DNA of 39,485 bases from an uncultured Candidatus Marinamargulisbacteria bacterium (GCA_903910705.1 CAIWAN010000098.1:1-39485); one strand, 5' to 3'; shown: positions 1-9,169, numbered from the stretch's first letter. The notes: generated by a model not told the origin, from the sequence alone. A program made the numbers and translations.

Positions 1-1195
1 AAGAAAAAAACCTACGAATACTTAGAGAAGGATTAAGACGCATTAATACCGTTATTATTTGTCGATGCGTATACGAAAAAAACCTACGAATACTTAGAGA
101 AGGATTAAGACCAAGAGGTGTCGCAGTACAAAGACGCGTCGACGAAGAAAAAAACCTACGAATACTTAGAGAAGGATTAAGACCTAATTTCATTGTAGTT
201 ATTACCATCCGCAAACGCGAAAAAAACCTACGAATACTTAGAGAAGGATTAAGACCCTTTCCTGCCCCGCCGTTTATCGGCTGTCGGGCTAGAAAAAAAC
301 CTACGAATACTTAGAGAAGGATTAAGACCGGCCTATGGCCTAAAATGCTTTTAGTCGCTTTACTGAAAAAAACCTACGAATACTTAGAGAAGGATTAAGA
401 CAGGCGTTATCAACAAATAACAATCAACGTATGAACCGAAAAAAACCTACGAATACTTAGAGAAGGATTAAGACTCATAGTTCCCCCTCCTTCATTGCTA
501 TTTGAAGCGAAAAAAACCTACGAATACTTAGAGAAGGATTAAGACTGACCCGTTAGGCATTACCATTCTATATGTTGGCTGAAAAAAACCTACGAATACT
601 TAGAGAAGGATTAAGACGGCGGGGATTATCGATAGGTTTCGGCTCTGGAACGAAAAAAACCTACGAATACTTAGAGAAGGATTAAGACGGGATTATCGAT
701 AGGTTTCGGCTCTGGTATCTATGAAAAAAACCTACGAATACTTAGAGAAGGATTAAGACGTGGAATTTTGAAGGCTGTTTTTTCCCCGCTTGCTGGAAAA
801 AAACCTACGAATACTTAGAGAAGGATTAAGACTCCAGGATAGCCAAAAGAATGATCAGATAGCCGGAGGAAAAAAACCTACGAATACTTAGAGAAGGATT
901 AAGACGGCTTAACTTCGCCACGCTCGATGCTTGCGTAATGAAAAAAACCTACGAATACTTAGAGAAGGATTAAGACAGTCGTCCGTGTCGATCCTCTTGC
1001 TGTATGTTTTCGAAAAAAACCTACGAATACTTAGAGAAGGATTAAGACTCTTCTTTTTTCTCGCTCATTATTTCCTCCTCATAATGAAAAAAACCTACGA
1101 ATACTTAGAGAAGGATTAAGACAGTCCTCGACTTTTACAGGAACACCCATAATTTCCAGAAAAAAACCTACGAATACTTAGAGAAGGATTAAGAC
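1..1195 (+). CRISPR. CRISPR array, right-hand part, 17 repeats
   Basis: The 37-bp repeat starts GAAAAAAACCTACG, continues AATACTTAGAGA and ends AGGATTAAGAC. It occurs unchanged 17 times, starting at 3, 75, 147, 219, 292, 365, 438, 509, 581, 652, 723, 796, 869, 940, 1012, 1086 and 1159. The 16 complete spacers are 34-37 bp, a size usual for type I and III systems rather than II or V. The array runs off the left edge. The last 8 nt, ATTAAGAC, resemble the ATTGAAAC-type 5' handle left by Cas6, so the plus strand is probably the crRNA strand and the leader lies off-window to the left; this is inference. CTTA/TAAG inside the repeat can form only a weak stem. The trailer-side repeat shows no decay. 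No cas gene is in the window, so the subtype is open. Confidence 0.98.
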
Positions 1196-1204
1196 CGAGC
1201 GAAT

Positions 1205-1221
1205 CGCGATAAATCGCGTTT
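1205..1221 (+). terminator. Short perfect hairpin after the CRISPR array
   Basis: CGCGAT, AA and ATCGCG form a 6-bp stem ending 23 nt past the last repeat, followed by only three T residues. It could end array transcription, but the T run is weak for an intrinsic terminator. Confidence 0.25.
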
Positions 1222-1255
1222 CTGCGAGGATTCTACGGGCGAATCACCCACCCGC

Positions 1256-1283
1256 TTGACTTCCTTTTGAAACGTGATAATCT
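1256..1283 (+). promoter_or_regulatory. Promoter of the orf84-argC transcript
   Basis: TTGACT at 1256-1261 and TAATCT at 1278-1283 are 16 nt apart. The -10 ends 10 nt before the ATG at 1294, leaving almost no 5' UTR. No Shine-Dalgarno is present. Confidence 0.5.
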
Positions 1284-1293
1284 ACTTGATATT

Positions 1294-1548
1294 ATGAATA
1301 CAAATTCGATGACCCAACGTGTTGATGCCTCTGCTTTGTCCGAGAATTCGTTGTTCTCCCATGATAATAGCCATCGGCATGCCACAGACAGTTCTTCTTT
1401 TCGTCTATTCCAATCCATTATTCGTCTCGGCTATGCATGGCAAATGTATTATGGCGCCTCAACGCAAGAGGCCAAGAATAAGGCCATTCTTCAGATCAAT
1501 TTGCTTCAAGCCGAACGTGATCGAGTGCTTGGCACGATGTTGAGTTAG
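1294..1548 (+). CDS. Small unknown protein upstream of argC
   Basis: This 84-residue protein is not recognised. The ATG at 1294 is preferred over an in-frame TTG at 1267 because the likely -10 box lies at 1278-1283, inside the longer version. The first 40 residues are Ser/Thr/His-rich and look disordered. The second half (SFRLFQSIIRLGYAWQMYYG, then a Lys/Gln-rich stretch ending QAERDRVLGTML) could form one or two amphipathic helices. There is no signal peptide. It ends 3 nt before argC, so the two are co-transcribed. A CRISPR-linked role is not suggested, since the array points at it but has its own repeat boundary. Confidence 0.55.
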   Translation: MNTNSMTQRVDASALSENSLFSHDNSHRHATDSSSFRLFQSIIRLGYAWQMYYGASTQEAKNKAILQINLLQAERDRVLGTMLS

Positions 1549-1551
1549 TCT

Positions 1552-2547
1552 ATGATTCGAGTTGGGATCATTGGTGCGACGGGGTTTACGGGACATGAAC
1601 TGATCAAGATCCTTAATCGTCACCCTCAGGTTACTCTCGAGATCATCACCACCACCGCGCATGCGGGTAAGTCCATATCAGACCTATATCCCGATCTCCT
1701 TGGCGTTGATCTTACCTTAGAGCTTTATTCTGTTGATGAAATGGTCCGTCGAAAGGTGGATTTGGTCTTCCTTGCGGTTCATCATGGAGCGGCGATGGAC
1801 TTTGTTCCTGATCTACTCAACAACGGGATCAAAGTCGTCGATCTCAGTGCCGACTTTCGCTTTGAAGACCCCACCGTCTACGCCAAAGCGTATGACACTC
1901 ACCGCTATCCCGAGCTTTGTAAACAGGCAGTCTATGGTCTGCCTGAATGGTTTCGGAGATCGATCCGAAAAGCCAACTTGATCGGCAATCCAGGCTGTTA
2001 TGTTACCGCCTCGTTGCTTCCCCTTATTCCCCTAAAAGACGTGATCAGCGAGGTGCTTATCGATGCAAAGAGCGGTGTTTCCGGTGCAGGCAAAAAGCTG
2101 GATGATGCGTTCTTGTCGACGCAGGTGATGAATAATTTTAAAGCGTATGCCATTGCCCGACACCGCCATCAGCCCGAGATCGAAACCTATGCCGGTCTAC
2201 CCATCGAGTTCGTGCCTCATTTGCTCCCCATCAGTCGAGGGATACTCGCCACCCTTTATTTTAAGAGCGACGAATCCCTTAAGGTTCTTCGTGCACGTTT
2301 AGTAAAGGCTTATGCTGATGAGCCCTTTGTTCATGTCATCGATCGCGATCCCGAGATCCGTATGGTGTCGGGTACCAACCATTGTTGTATGAATATCTAC
2401 CCCGCCAGCCACGAGGGGCGATTTATGATCGTGTCGGTCATTGATAACCTCCTCAAAGGAGCCAGTGGCCAAGCGGTTCAGAACATGAATCTGATGTTAG
2501 GGTTTCCCGAGGAGATGGGGCTTGACCTTGTGTCGGTCTATCCGTAG
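1552..2547 (+). CDS. argC: N-acetyl-gamma-glutamyl-phosphate reductase
   Basis: The enzyme makes N-acetylglutamate 5-semialdehyde with NADPH, the third step of arginine synthesis, in the cytosol. At 331 residues it has normal family length. The N-terminal Rossmann motif GATGFTG is at residues 8-14. The catalytic Cys149 sits in the signature GNPGCY, and the conserved GVSGAGK segment follows. No other arg gene is in the window, so the pathway genes are scattered. It begins 3 nt after a small unknown gene and is followed after 33 nt by the UPF0182 gene, which appears to have its own promoter. Confidence 0.96.
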   Translation: MIRVGIIGATGFTGHELIKILNRHPQVTLEIITTTAHAGKSISDLYPDLLGVDLTLELYSVDEMVRRKVDLVFLAVHHGAAMDFVPDLLNNGIKVVDLSADFRFEDPTVYAKAYDTHRYPELCKQAVYGLPEWFRRSIRKANLIGNPGCYVTASLLPLIPLKDVISEVLIDAKSGVSGAGKKLDDAFLSTQVMNNFKAYAIARHRHQPEIETYAGLPIEFVPHLLPISRGILATLYFKSDESLKVLRARLVKAYADEPFVHVIDRDPEIRMVSGTNHCCMNIYPASHEGRFMIVSVIDNLLKGASGQAVQNMNLMLGFPEEMGLDLVSVYP

Positions 2548-2564
2548 ACGCAAAAGCCCGCATC

Positions 2565-2573
2565 TGATACACT
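2565..2573 (+). promoter_or_regulatory. Extended -10 before the UPF0182 gene
   Basis: TG, one base, then TACACT (2568-2573) ends 7 nt before the ATG at 2581, so transcription would begin at or near the start codon. No Shine-Dalgarno is seen. Confidence 0.4.
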
Positions 2574-2580
2574 CAATTTT

Positions 2581-5307
2581 ATGATATGGGCAATCTATGG
2601 CGCTGTTGCGGCACTACTCGTCGTCCTTCCCTTTATACGGTTCGTCTTTAGTATATATCCTGAATATTTATGGTTTTTTGATCTCGGTTATGCCTCGGTC
2701 TTTCTTTCGACATGGGGATATCGTCTTCTCTATTCAGGCATAGCCGCCTTGGCCGCGTTTTTATTCATTTATATCAATCTTCGCATCGCTTTATGGGCCA
2801 GAAAACGCATGGCGAACGAGCCTCAGGTCATTATCGGCGACCATGACACGCCCGATTATCTCGACCAATTTAGTGCCTACTTTCGCCCCCTTGAGCATGG
2901 GTTTTTGATTCCACTCATCGCCTCGCTGTTAATTGGGCTTGGGTTTGGTTTGTTTTGGTTTGTTCGATGGGATATCGTGGCGTTAGCGCTTCATGCTCAG
3001 TCGTTTGGCATCGCCGATCCGCTGTTCAATAAAGACGTTGGGTTTTATATGTTCCAGTTGCCTTTGTTGCAAGCGGCTCTGGGTTGGGCCCGAAGCCTTC
3101 TTATTTTGACCTTACTCGCTATTGGTGTTTTATATGCCACGCGACGTGCCATTTCTTTTGCTGGGTTTAAAGTGCATATCCGCTCTGACATTAAGATCCA
3201 CGTGTCCGTTTTGCTGGCCTTATTCTTTTTGTTGTTAACCTTATCTTATCGACTCGGAATGTTCAGTCTTTTGTTTAATGACAAGGGCCTCATGTATGGC
3301 GCAGGCTTTACGGATGTCCACGCCGACCTGATGGGGTACAAGGCGCTGATGTTTATCTCTATTGTGATTGCGGGGCTGTTCTTTGTGAACCTCTTTCGAA
3401 ATGGCATATTGCTTCCCCTTGAAGGGATCGGGGTTTTGGTTGTTGTTTTTGTGTTGATGAAAGGCGTCTATCCCGTTGCGCTTCAGCAGCTTATTGTCAA
3501 ACCCAACGAAATGGAAAAAGAACGTCCCTATATTCATAATCATATTCAAATGACCCGATCAGCCTACGGTCTGAACAAGGTCAATGAAACGGTCTTTACG
3601 ATCAATGCGACCTTGACCCCACAAAGTCTCGAACGAAATCAGGATATGTTCGCCAATATCCGCCTTTGGGACCCGCGTCCTCTGCTGAAAACCTTAGAAC
3701 AGCTTCAAGAGATCCGCTTATATTACGGGTTTAACGATGTTGATGTTGATCGCTATACCATTGCGGGTAAGCCCCAGCAGGTCATGTTAGCCGCTCGTGA
3801 ACTGGATTCCGATCAACTGCCAGATCAGGCCCGAAATTGGATCAATCAAAAACTAACCTATACCCATGGTCATGGATTGGTGGTGCTTCCCGTCAATAAA
3901 ATGTCCGAAGAAGGCCTCCCTGAGTTCTATACCTACGATATTCCCCCCAAAACCATTAAAGATATGCCGGTCAAAGAAGCCGGTGTTTACTTTGGCGAGT
4001 CGACAAATAAGTATGTGATCGTTAATACCAAAGTCAAAGAGTTCGATTACCCCCAAGGCGATGCGAATCAATATAGCGTATACAATGGGCCTCAAGGGGT
4101 GATGCTCAGCTCTATTTGGCGTCGGCTGCTTTTTGCCATTAAATATCAAGAGATCAATTTCCTCTTATCGAATGCCCTGACCTCAAAGAGCAAAGTATTG
4201 TTCGATCGCAATATTCTGCTACGAGCGAAGAAAATCGCTCCGTTCCTTAGCTATGATGGTGACCCCTATCTTGTTCTGGTTAAAGGGAAGATGTATTGGA
4301 TCCTCGATAGTTATATTGTGGGTAGTCAATATCCGTATGCCAAGCCCTTCTCTGGATCGTATAATTATATTCGAAACGCCGTCAAAGTGGTGGTGGATGC
4401 CTATTCGGGTGAAACACGTTTTGTTGTCAACGATCCCCATGAGCCGTTCATCAAAGCCTACGCCGCGATCTTCCCTTCACTCTTTACCGCCGTTGCGGCC
4501 ATAGACCCCGAGATCCGCGCTCATTTTCGTTACCCCGAGGATCTTTTTCTGATCCAGTCCAAGATGTTTGGAACCTATCACATGACCGACCCGCAGGTTT
4601 TTTATAATCAAGAAGACCTCTGGGTTGTCCCTCAAGAAACGGTGGGCGAAGAGGCTACCCCGATGGAGCCTTACTATGCCATGCTCAAGCTCCCCGAAGA
4701 CAAGAGCCTAACCTTTCGACTGATGCTTCCGTTTACCCCCTCCAAAAAGAACAACATGATCGGCTGGCTCAGTGCCAACTCCGACCCTGATGCCTATGGA
4801 ACCTTGACCGCCTATAAACTTCCGAAAGAACAAATGGTCTATGGCCCGATGCAGATCGAGTCCCGCATCGACCAAGATACCGAGATCAGTAAACAGCTCA
4901 CGCTTTGGGGGCAAAAAGGCTCGACCGTTATTCGGGGCAATTTGTTGGTTATCCCTGTCGATCAATCATTTTTATATGTCGAACCCCTCTATTTGCAAGC
5001 AACCTCCTCACGTTTCCCAGAGTTAAAACGCATCATCGTTGCCTATGGGAACAAAGTGGCCATGGAGCCCACCTTTGAAGCAGCGCTTCGCAAAGTGTTT
5101 GATGGAGGGGCCTTTGAGTTGCGTGAAACAACGGGGCCGGCTGTGTCCACGACCCCCACCGATACCAGTGCAAAAGTCCGTCAATTGGCCGCAGAGGCAA
5201 ACACCTTGTATCTTCAAGCCCAGCAAGCCGTTCAAGCGTTAGATTGGAATGCGTATGGAGATTATACTCGCCGTTTAGGTGAGGTTCTAAAGGAGATGAG
5301 ACGATAA
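2581..5307 (+). CDS. UPF0182 (COG1615) large membrane protein
   Basis: This 908-residue protein has family-typical length. The N-terminal third has about seven hydrophobic segments, beginning at residues 5-25 ([16 protein letters not shown]) and including the [12 protein letters not shown] motif near residue 31. From about residue 310 onward it is one large soluble domain, presumably outside the membrane. It holds recognisable family stretches such as ENRPxxHNHIxxTRxAYGL, here around residues 315-335, and a region about GDPYLVLV. The last 40 residues include a coiled-coil-like Ala/Gln-rich tail ([20 protein letters not shown]). The biochemical function of the family is unknown. Its stop codon overlaps the icd start (TAATG), so the two genes are translationally close. 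Confidence 0.9.
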   Translation: MIWAIYGAVAALLVVLPFIRFVFSIYPEYLWFFDLGYASVFLSTWGYRLLYSGIAALAAFLFIYINLRIALWARKRMANEPQVIIGDHDTPDYLDQFSAYFRPLEHGFLIPLIASLLIGLGFGLFWFVRWDIVALALHAQSFGIADPLFNKDVGFYMFQLPLLQAALGWARSLLILTLLAIGVLYATRRAISFAGFKVHIRSDIKIHVSVLLALFFLLLTLSYRLGMFSLLFNDKGLMYGAGFTDVHADLMGYKALMFISIVIAGLFFVNLFRNGILLPLEGIGVLVVVFVLMKGVYPVALQQLIVKPNEMEKERPYIHNHIQMTRSAYGLNKVNETVFTINATLTPQSLERNQDMFANIRLWDPRPLLKTLEQLQEIRLYYGFNDVDVDRYTIAGKPQQVMLAARELDSDQLPDQARNWINQKLTYTHGHGLVVLPVNKMSEEGLPEFYTYDIPPKTIKDMPVKEAGVYFGESTNKYVIVNTKVKEFDYPQGDANQYSVYNGPQGVMLSSIWRRLLFAIKYQEINFLLSNALTSKSKVLFDRNILLRAKKIAPFLSYDGDPYLVLVKGKMYWILDSYIVGSQYPYAKPFSGSYNYIRNAVKVVVDAYSGETRFVVNDPHEPFIKAYAAIFPSLFTAVAAIDPEIRAHFRYPEDLFLIQSKMFGTYHMTDPQVFYNQEDLWVVPQETVGEEATPMEPYYAMLKLPEDKSLTFRLMLPFTPSKKNNMIGWLSANSDPDAYGTLTAYKLPKEQMVYGPMQIESRIDQDTEISKQLTLWGQKGSTVIRGNLLVIPVDQSFLYVEPLYLQATSSRFPELKRIIVAYGNKVAMEPTFEAALRKVFDGGAFELRETTGPAVSTTPTDTSAKVRQLAAEANTLYLQAQQAVQALDWNAYGDYTRRLGEVLKEMRR

Positions 5308-6506
5308 TGGTTGCGAGTAAAATTACAATAGAAAACGGCCAGCTTGTTATCCCGAATGAGGTAATTATTCCTTTTATCGAAGGCGATGGTATTGGTGCGG
5401 ATATTACCAAGGCGATGAAGATCGTTATTGATGCCGCTGTCAAAAAGATCGGGAAGCGTATCGAATGGAAAGAGATCTATGCCGGCGAAAAATCCTTTAA
5501 CTTGACGGGCGAGTGGTTGCCACAGGCAACACTTGACGCCATTACCGAACACATTGTGGCCATAAAAGGCCCCCTTACAACCCCGATCGGAACGGGGATC
5601 CGGAGCTTAAATGTCACCTTAAGACAAGTCCTTGATCTCTATGCGTGTGTCCGTCCTGTTCGTTATTTTTCAGGCGTAGAAAGTCCGGTTAAACATCCTG
5701 AGCAATTGGACATTGTTATTTTTCGTGAGAACACCGAGGATGTTTATGCGGGGATCGAGTGGGAGGCCAGTAGTGAGGGGGCCAAGGCGCTTCGCGCTTT
5801 CCTGAAGAATGAATTTAAGATCAGCTTGGATGAGGAGACGGGGCTTGGCATCAAACCGATAAGCCGAAAGGCGACCGAGCGACTCATGCGTAAGGCGGTT
5901 CGTTATGCGATCGATAATGATCGTCGGAGTGTTACCATCGTGCATAAGGGCAATATCATGAAGTATACCGAAGGCGCTTTTCGGACATGGGCGTATGCGT
6001 TAGCCAAAAAAGAATTCGCGGACATCTTGGTTCTCGAGTCCGACCTTAATGGTCAGCCTTGCCCCAACGGAAAGATCTTGCTAAATGACCGTATCGCGGA
6101 CAATATGTTCCAACAAGTTCTTCTCCGACCCTCCGATTATGACGTCATCGTCACCACCAACTTGAATGGCGATTATTTGTCAGATGCCTGTGCCGCCCAA
6201 GTGGGTGGTCTTGGCTTAGCACCGGGTGGCAATATTAGTGACACGTATGCTGTGTTCGAAGCCACTCACGGTACAGCACCCAAGTATGCGAATCTCAATA
6301 AAACAAATCCATCCTCCCTCATTCTGTCAGCCGTGATGATGCTTGAGTATTTGGGGTGGCAGAAGGCGGCTATCGCTGTTGTAAGCGCGATGGAGAAAAC
6401 GATCCAATCTAAAGTTGTCACGTATGACTTGGCACGGCAAATGGAGGGCGCAACCGAAGTCGGAACTCTCGAATTTGCTAAAGCGATTGTGGGCCATTTA
6501 GTCTAA
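5307..6506 (+). CDS. icd: NADP-dependent isocitrate dehydrogenase
   Basis: It decarboxylates isocitrate to 2-oxoglutarate in the TCA cycle. The 399-residue protein shows the family order: [12 protein letters not shown] near residue 24, the substrate segment SLNVTLRQ near residue 100, [17 protein letters not shown] near residue 137, the Lys of [11 protein letters not shown] near residue 213, and [19 protein letters not shown] near residue 285 with the metal-binding Asp. A strong AAGGAG at 5290-5295 supports the start, which overlaps the upstream stop by one base. The fumarase genes follow at once, forming a small TCA operon. NADP use is inferred from similarity to the bacterial homodimeric type. 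Confidence 0.95.
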   Translation: MVASKITIENGQLVIPNEVIIPFIEGDGIGADITKAMKIVIDAAVKKIGKRIEWKEIYAGEKSFNLTGEWLPQATLDAITEHIVAIKGPLTTPIGTGIRSLNVTLRQVLDLYACVRPVRYFSGVESPVKHPEQLDIVIFRENTEDVYAGIEWEASSEGAKALRAFLKNEFKISLDEETGLGIKPISRKATERLMRKAVRYAIDNDRRSVTIVHKGNIMKYTEGAFRTWAYALAKKEFADILVLESDLNGQPCPNGKILLNDRIADNMFQQVLLRPSDYDVIVTTNLNGDYLSDACAAQVGGLGLAPGGNISDTYAVFEATHGTAPKYANLNKTNPSSLILSAVMMLEYLGWQKAAIAVVSAMEKTIQSKVVTYDLARQMEGATEVGTLEFAKAIVGHLV

Positions 6507-6519
6507 AGGCAAGTCATTG

Positions 6520-7359
6520 ATGCGCCATATCGATCCATTGTCCATTTCAGATGCGGTACGTACGGCCGTTCAAAAGATCAATACCGACATCGATCCGCTC
6601 ATCTTGAAGGCCTTTAAGGCGGGGCAATCGAAGGGCGACGAAATCGAGTCACAGGTTCTGGATATTCTCATTAAAAACGCGGACATTGCTCACGAGCAAC
6701 ACCTTCCGCTCTGTCAGGATACGGGGCTTGTTGTTATTTTCGCGTCAGTGGGGATCGGGGTCTCTTTGTCCGAACCTCTCGAGGCGTCCATTCAGCGTGG
6801 TGTCGCTCAGGGTTATATCGAGGGATACTTAAGAAAATCTGTTGTTCGCGACCCCCTCTATGATCGGAAAAACACCGGCGATAATACGCCCGCATTGGTT
6901 TATATCGACCTTGTCGAAGGCGATCAAATGACCCTCCACATTATGGCGAAGGGTGGGGGAAGCGAGAACGCCTCGGCGCTCAATATGTTCACCCCCTCCG
7001 ATCAAGAAGAGGCTATCATCACGTGGGTCGTTGATCGTATCCGTCAAAAAGGACGCAACACATGCCCCCCACTCATCATTGGACTGGGTATCGGCGGGAA
7101 CTTTGAGACCTGCGCACTACTCGCTAAAAAGTCTTTAGGCCGACCAATTGGTCAGAGGAATGGTAACCGTTCTTATGCAGAACTTGAACTTAAGATTATG
7201 CAGGCGTTGAATGATCTGAACATTGGTGCCGGTGGATATGGCGGACATATGACGGTCATGGATGTATTCATCGAGACAGCGCCCTGTCATATCGCCAGTT
7301 TGCCGGTAGCTCTAAATATCGGTTGTCATAGCACTCGCCATGCGACGGTCACGCTATGA
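6520..7359 (+). CDS. Class I fumarate hydratase, alpha subunit
   Basis: This is the Fe-S half of the two-subunit class I fumarase or tartrate dehydratase, which interconverts fumarate and malate. The 279-residue version from ATG 6520 is preferred over an upstream TTG at 6517, with AAAGG about 10 nt before it. LPLCQDTGLVVIF (near residue 65), MAKGGGSENAS (near residue 142) and IGLGIGGNFETCALLAKKS (near residue 188) are family signatures and include cluster-ligand cysteines. Its stop overlaps the beta-subunit ATG as ATGA. Position next to icd argues for fumarase over tartrate dehydratase. Oxygen lability of the 4Fe-4S cluster is known for the class and suggests an anaerobic or microaerobic life. 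Confidence 0.92.
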   Translation: MRHIDPLSISDAVRTAVQKINTDIDPLILKAFKAGQSKGDEIESQVLDILIKNADIAHEQHLPLCQDTGLVVIFASVGIGVSLSEPLEASIQRGVAQGYIEGYLRKSVVRDPLYDRKNTGDNTPALVYIDLVEGDQMTLHIMAKGGGSENASALNMFTPSDQEEAIITWVVDRIRQKGRNTCPPLIIGLGIGGNFETCALLAKKSLGRPIGQRNGNRSYAELELKIMQALNDLNIGAGGYGGHMTVMDVFIETAPCHIASLPVALNIGCHSTRHATVTL

Positions 7360-7847
7360 GAAAACTTGTTCTTCCACCAACCGAAACAGACTTAAATGAA
7401 CTTCACAAAGGGGATTTCGTGCTTCTATCTGGAACCCTCTATTCAGCAAGGGACGCAGCCCACGCGCGGTTGGTCGCTCTTATTTCTGATGGGAAACCAC
7501 TTCCTATCCTAATAGACGGTCAAGCGATCTACTACATGGGTCCTTCACCCGCACCACCCGATCAAATCGCCGGTTCAGCGGGGCCAACCACGAGCAGTCG
7601 TATGGACAAATACACCCCCTTGCTTCTTGAAAAAGGATTAAAGGTCATGCTCGGAAAGGGCGCGCGCTCTGAGGAGGTGGCTCAGGCCATTGCCGCTCAT
7701 AAAGCGGTCTATTTAGGGTCTATTGGTGGGGCAGGGGCGTATCTGGGGAAATGTATTACCTCAATTCGATGTGTTGCCTTTGAAGACTTGGGTCCAGAGG
7801 CTATCTACGAGCTGACCGTCATCGATTTGCCGGCGTTTGTGCTATAA
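7356..7847 (+). CDS. Class I fumarate hydratase, beta subunit
   Basis: This is the C-terminal swivel-like subunit that completes the active site of the alpha subunit. The 163-residue protein is close to the family's usual length. It has GDFVLLSGTLYSARDAAHARL near the start, YYMGPSPAPP near residue 55, the hallmark AGPTTSSRMDKYTP near residue 75, and MLGKGARS near residue 98. It is translationally coupled to the alpha gene by a 4-nt overlap. In Escherichia coli FumA the two parts are one chain; here they are separate, as in many Firmicutes and Archaea. The -10 box for the next gene overlaps its stop codon. Confidence 0.92.
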   Translation: MRKLVLPPTETDLNELHKGDFVLLSGTLYSARDAAHARLVALISDGKPLPILIDGQAIYYMGPSPAPPDQIAGSAGPTTSSRMDKYTPLLLEKGLKVMLGKGARSEEVAQAIAAHKAVYLGSIGGAGAYLGKCITSIRCVAFEDLGPEAIYELTVIDLPAFVL

Positions 7848-7848
7848 T
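7840..7848 (+). promoter_or_regulatory. Extended -10 (TGCTATAAT) for the arsC-like gene
   Basis: TGC directly before a consensus TATAAT at 7843-7848, ending 6 nt before the ATG at 7855. The expected start site is the A of the ATG. The box contains the fumB stop codon. Confidence 0.65.
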
Positions 7849-7854
7849 TTCCCC

Positions 7855-8289
7855 ATGACCAAGTCTATTCTTTTTGTCTGTATCCATAATTCGTCCCGAA
7901 GCCAAATGGCAGAGGCGTTCCTGAATGATATGGCGATGGGTAAGTTTGTCGCTGAAAGTGCTGGACTCGAACCGGGCGAACTCAATCCGATCGTAGTGGC
8001 GGCGATGGCCGAAGTGGGGCTCGATATTTCCAAAAATCATACCAAGAGCGTCATCGATTTCCTGACCTCAGGTCGTGAATACGATTATGTTGTTACCGTT
8101 TGTGATGAGGCGAGTGGCGAGCGATGTCCTGTTTTTCAGGGTAGCCATCAGATCCATTGGTCGTTCCCCGATCCTTCATCCATCACCGGAACCGATGAAG
8201 AAAAGTTAGCACAAACCCGTGTTATCCGTGATGCAATTCGTGACCGTGTTTTGGATTTTATGCTAGAATATACCTATGTCAATTCTTGA
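7855..8289 (+). CDS. arsC: Arsenate reductase, thioredoxin-coupled low-MW PTPase fold
   Basis: This 144-residue protein starts with the phosphate-binding loop CIHNSSR (C-X5-R, Cys9 to Arg15) and has two more cysteines at 83 and 91 in TVCDEASGERCPVF. That three-cysteine relay is the mark of thioredoxin-linked arsenate reductases rather than plain tyrosine phosphatases. FPDPSSITGTDEEKL is the usual Asp-Pro general-acid region. ATG 7855 is used because an upstream TTG would place the start inside the -10 box. No arsR or efflux gene is nearby, so the physiological role is open; trxB at 28910 could supply the thioredoxin system. Confidence 0.85.
   Translation: MTKSILFVCIHNSSRSQMAEAFLNDMAMGKFVAESAGLEPGELNPIVVAAMAEVGLDISKNHTKSVIDFLTSGREYDYVVTVCDEASGERCPVFQGSHQIHWSFPDPSSITGTDEEKLAQTRVIRDAIRDRVLDFMLEYTYVNS
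8261..8269 (+). promoter_or_regulatory. Extended -10 (TGCTAGAAT) for accD
   Basis: TGC plus TAGAAT (8264-8269) lies inside the arsC 3' end and stops 6 nt before the accD ATG at 8276, the same spacing as for the arsC-like gene and trxB. Confidence 0.55.
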
Positions 8290-9169
8290 GTGGTTCGCCG
8301 ATAAAAAAGCCAAGGCTATCAAGCCCAAGACAAAAAAACTCGATATTCCGGGTAATTTGTGGGTTAAATGTGTATCCTGTTCTCAGGTCATTTATAGTAA
8401 AGATCTTGAAGCCAATTTAAAAGTTTGCCCCCATTGTCAGCATCATTTTCGTCTGACCTGCCACGAGCGGGTTGCGATTACGCTTGACGAGAATTCCTTT
8501 GAGGAAACCAATAGCTTGCTCTCCTCCGTTAATTCCTTAGGGTTTACGGATGCCATCTCCTATGACGATCGGATCAAGCAAGCCAAAAAGAAAACAGGCC
8601 TTAATGATGCGGTCATTACCGGTACAGGGCTAATCGATGGATTCCCTGTTGCGGTCGCGATCATGGATTTTAGTTATATGGGGGGCAGTATGGGGTCTGT
8701 TGTGGGCGAAAAGATCACCCGTCTGATCGAGTTAGGCACCGAAAAACGACTCCCTGTTATCATTTTCTCCGCCTCGGGTGGGGCCAGAATGCAAGAAGGC
8801 ATCTTGTCGTTGATGCAAATGGCCAAAACCTCGGGTGCCTTATATCGACACAAAGAGCAAGGTCTATTGTTCATTTCCGTCCTGACCGATCCCACGACGG
8901 GCGGAACAACGGCGTCTTTCGCCATGCTAGGGGATATCAATTTGGCCGAGCCGAATGCCTTGATCGGGTTCGCTGGGCCGCGCGTGATCGAGCAAACCAT
9001 TCGTCAAAAGTTACCCAAAGGCTTTCAACGCAGTCAATATTTACAAGATCATGGCATGGTAGACTCTATTGCCGACCGAAAAGATATGCGTGGACATATC
9101 GCGGCTTTACTTGAGATGACGCGTCATCAGCGTGTTGTTACCGTTATGGAGGAGTTGCCGAATGAATAA
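8276..9169 (+). CDS. accD: Acetyl-CoA carboxylase carboxyltransferase, beta subunit
   Basis: This is one half of the carboxyltransferase that makes malonyl-CoA for fatty acid synthesis. The 297-residue protein has the zinc ribbon Cys32-X2-Cys35 and Cys51-X2-Cys54 in the N-terminal part. The crotonase-type core follows, with MGGSMGSVVGEKI (near residue 132), FSASGGARMQEG (near residue 163) and LTDPTTGGTTASFAMLGD (near residue 203). The start overlaps the arsC end by 14 nt and has no Shine-Dalgarno, but has an extended -10 directly upstream. accA follows with an 8-nt overlap, so the two subunits are translated together. Confidence 0.96.
   Translation: MSILEWFADKKAKAIKPKTKKLDIPGNLWVKCVSCSQVIYSKDLEANLKVCPHCQHHFRLTCHERVAITLDENSFEETNSLLSSVNSLGFTDAISYDDRIKQAKKKTGLNDAVITGTGLIDGFPVAVAIMDFSYMGGSMGSVVGEKITRLIELGTEKRLPVIIFSASGGARMQEGILSLMQMAKTSGALYRHKEQGLLFISVLTDPTTGGTTASFAMLGDINLAEPNALIGFAGPRVIEQTIRQKLPKGFQRSQYLQDHGMVDSIADRKDMRGHIAALLEMTRHQRVVTVMEELPNE

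Noticed and set aside
931-1119. A 62-codon open frame across the CRISPR repeats
   Set aside because: It is only the repeat read in frame (NLRILREGL recurs); no Shine-Dalgarno and no meaning outside the array.
1-1195. Self-targeting spacers against genes in this window
   Set aside because: I saw no match by eye to coding or promoter sequence here; a full search over the genome is needed to decide.
1196-1293. CRISPR leader to the right of the array
   Set aside because: The flank is not A/T-rich, carries a promoter pointing away from the array, and the repeat end resembles a 5' handle that points right.
4708-5443. Long minus-strand frames within the UPF0182 gene and over its junction with icd
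   Set aside because: Antisense shadows of a well-supported coding region with no Shine-Dalgarno and no domain.
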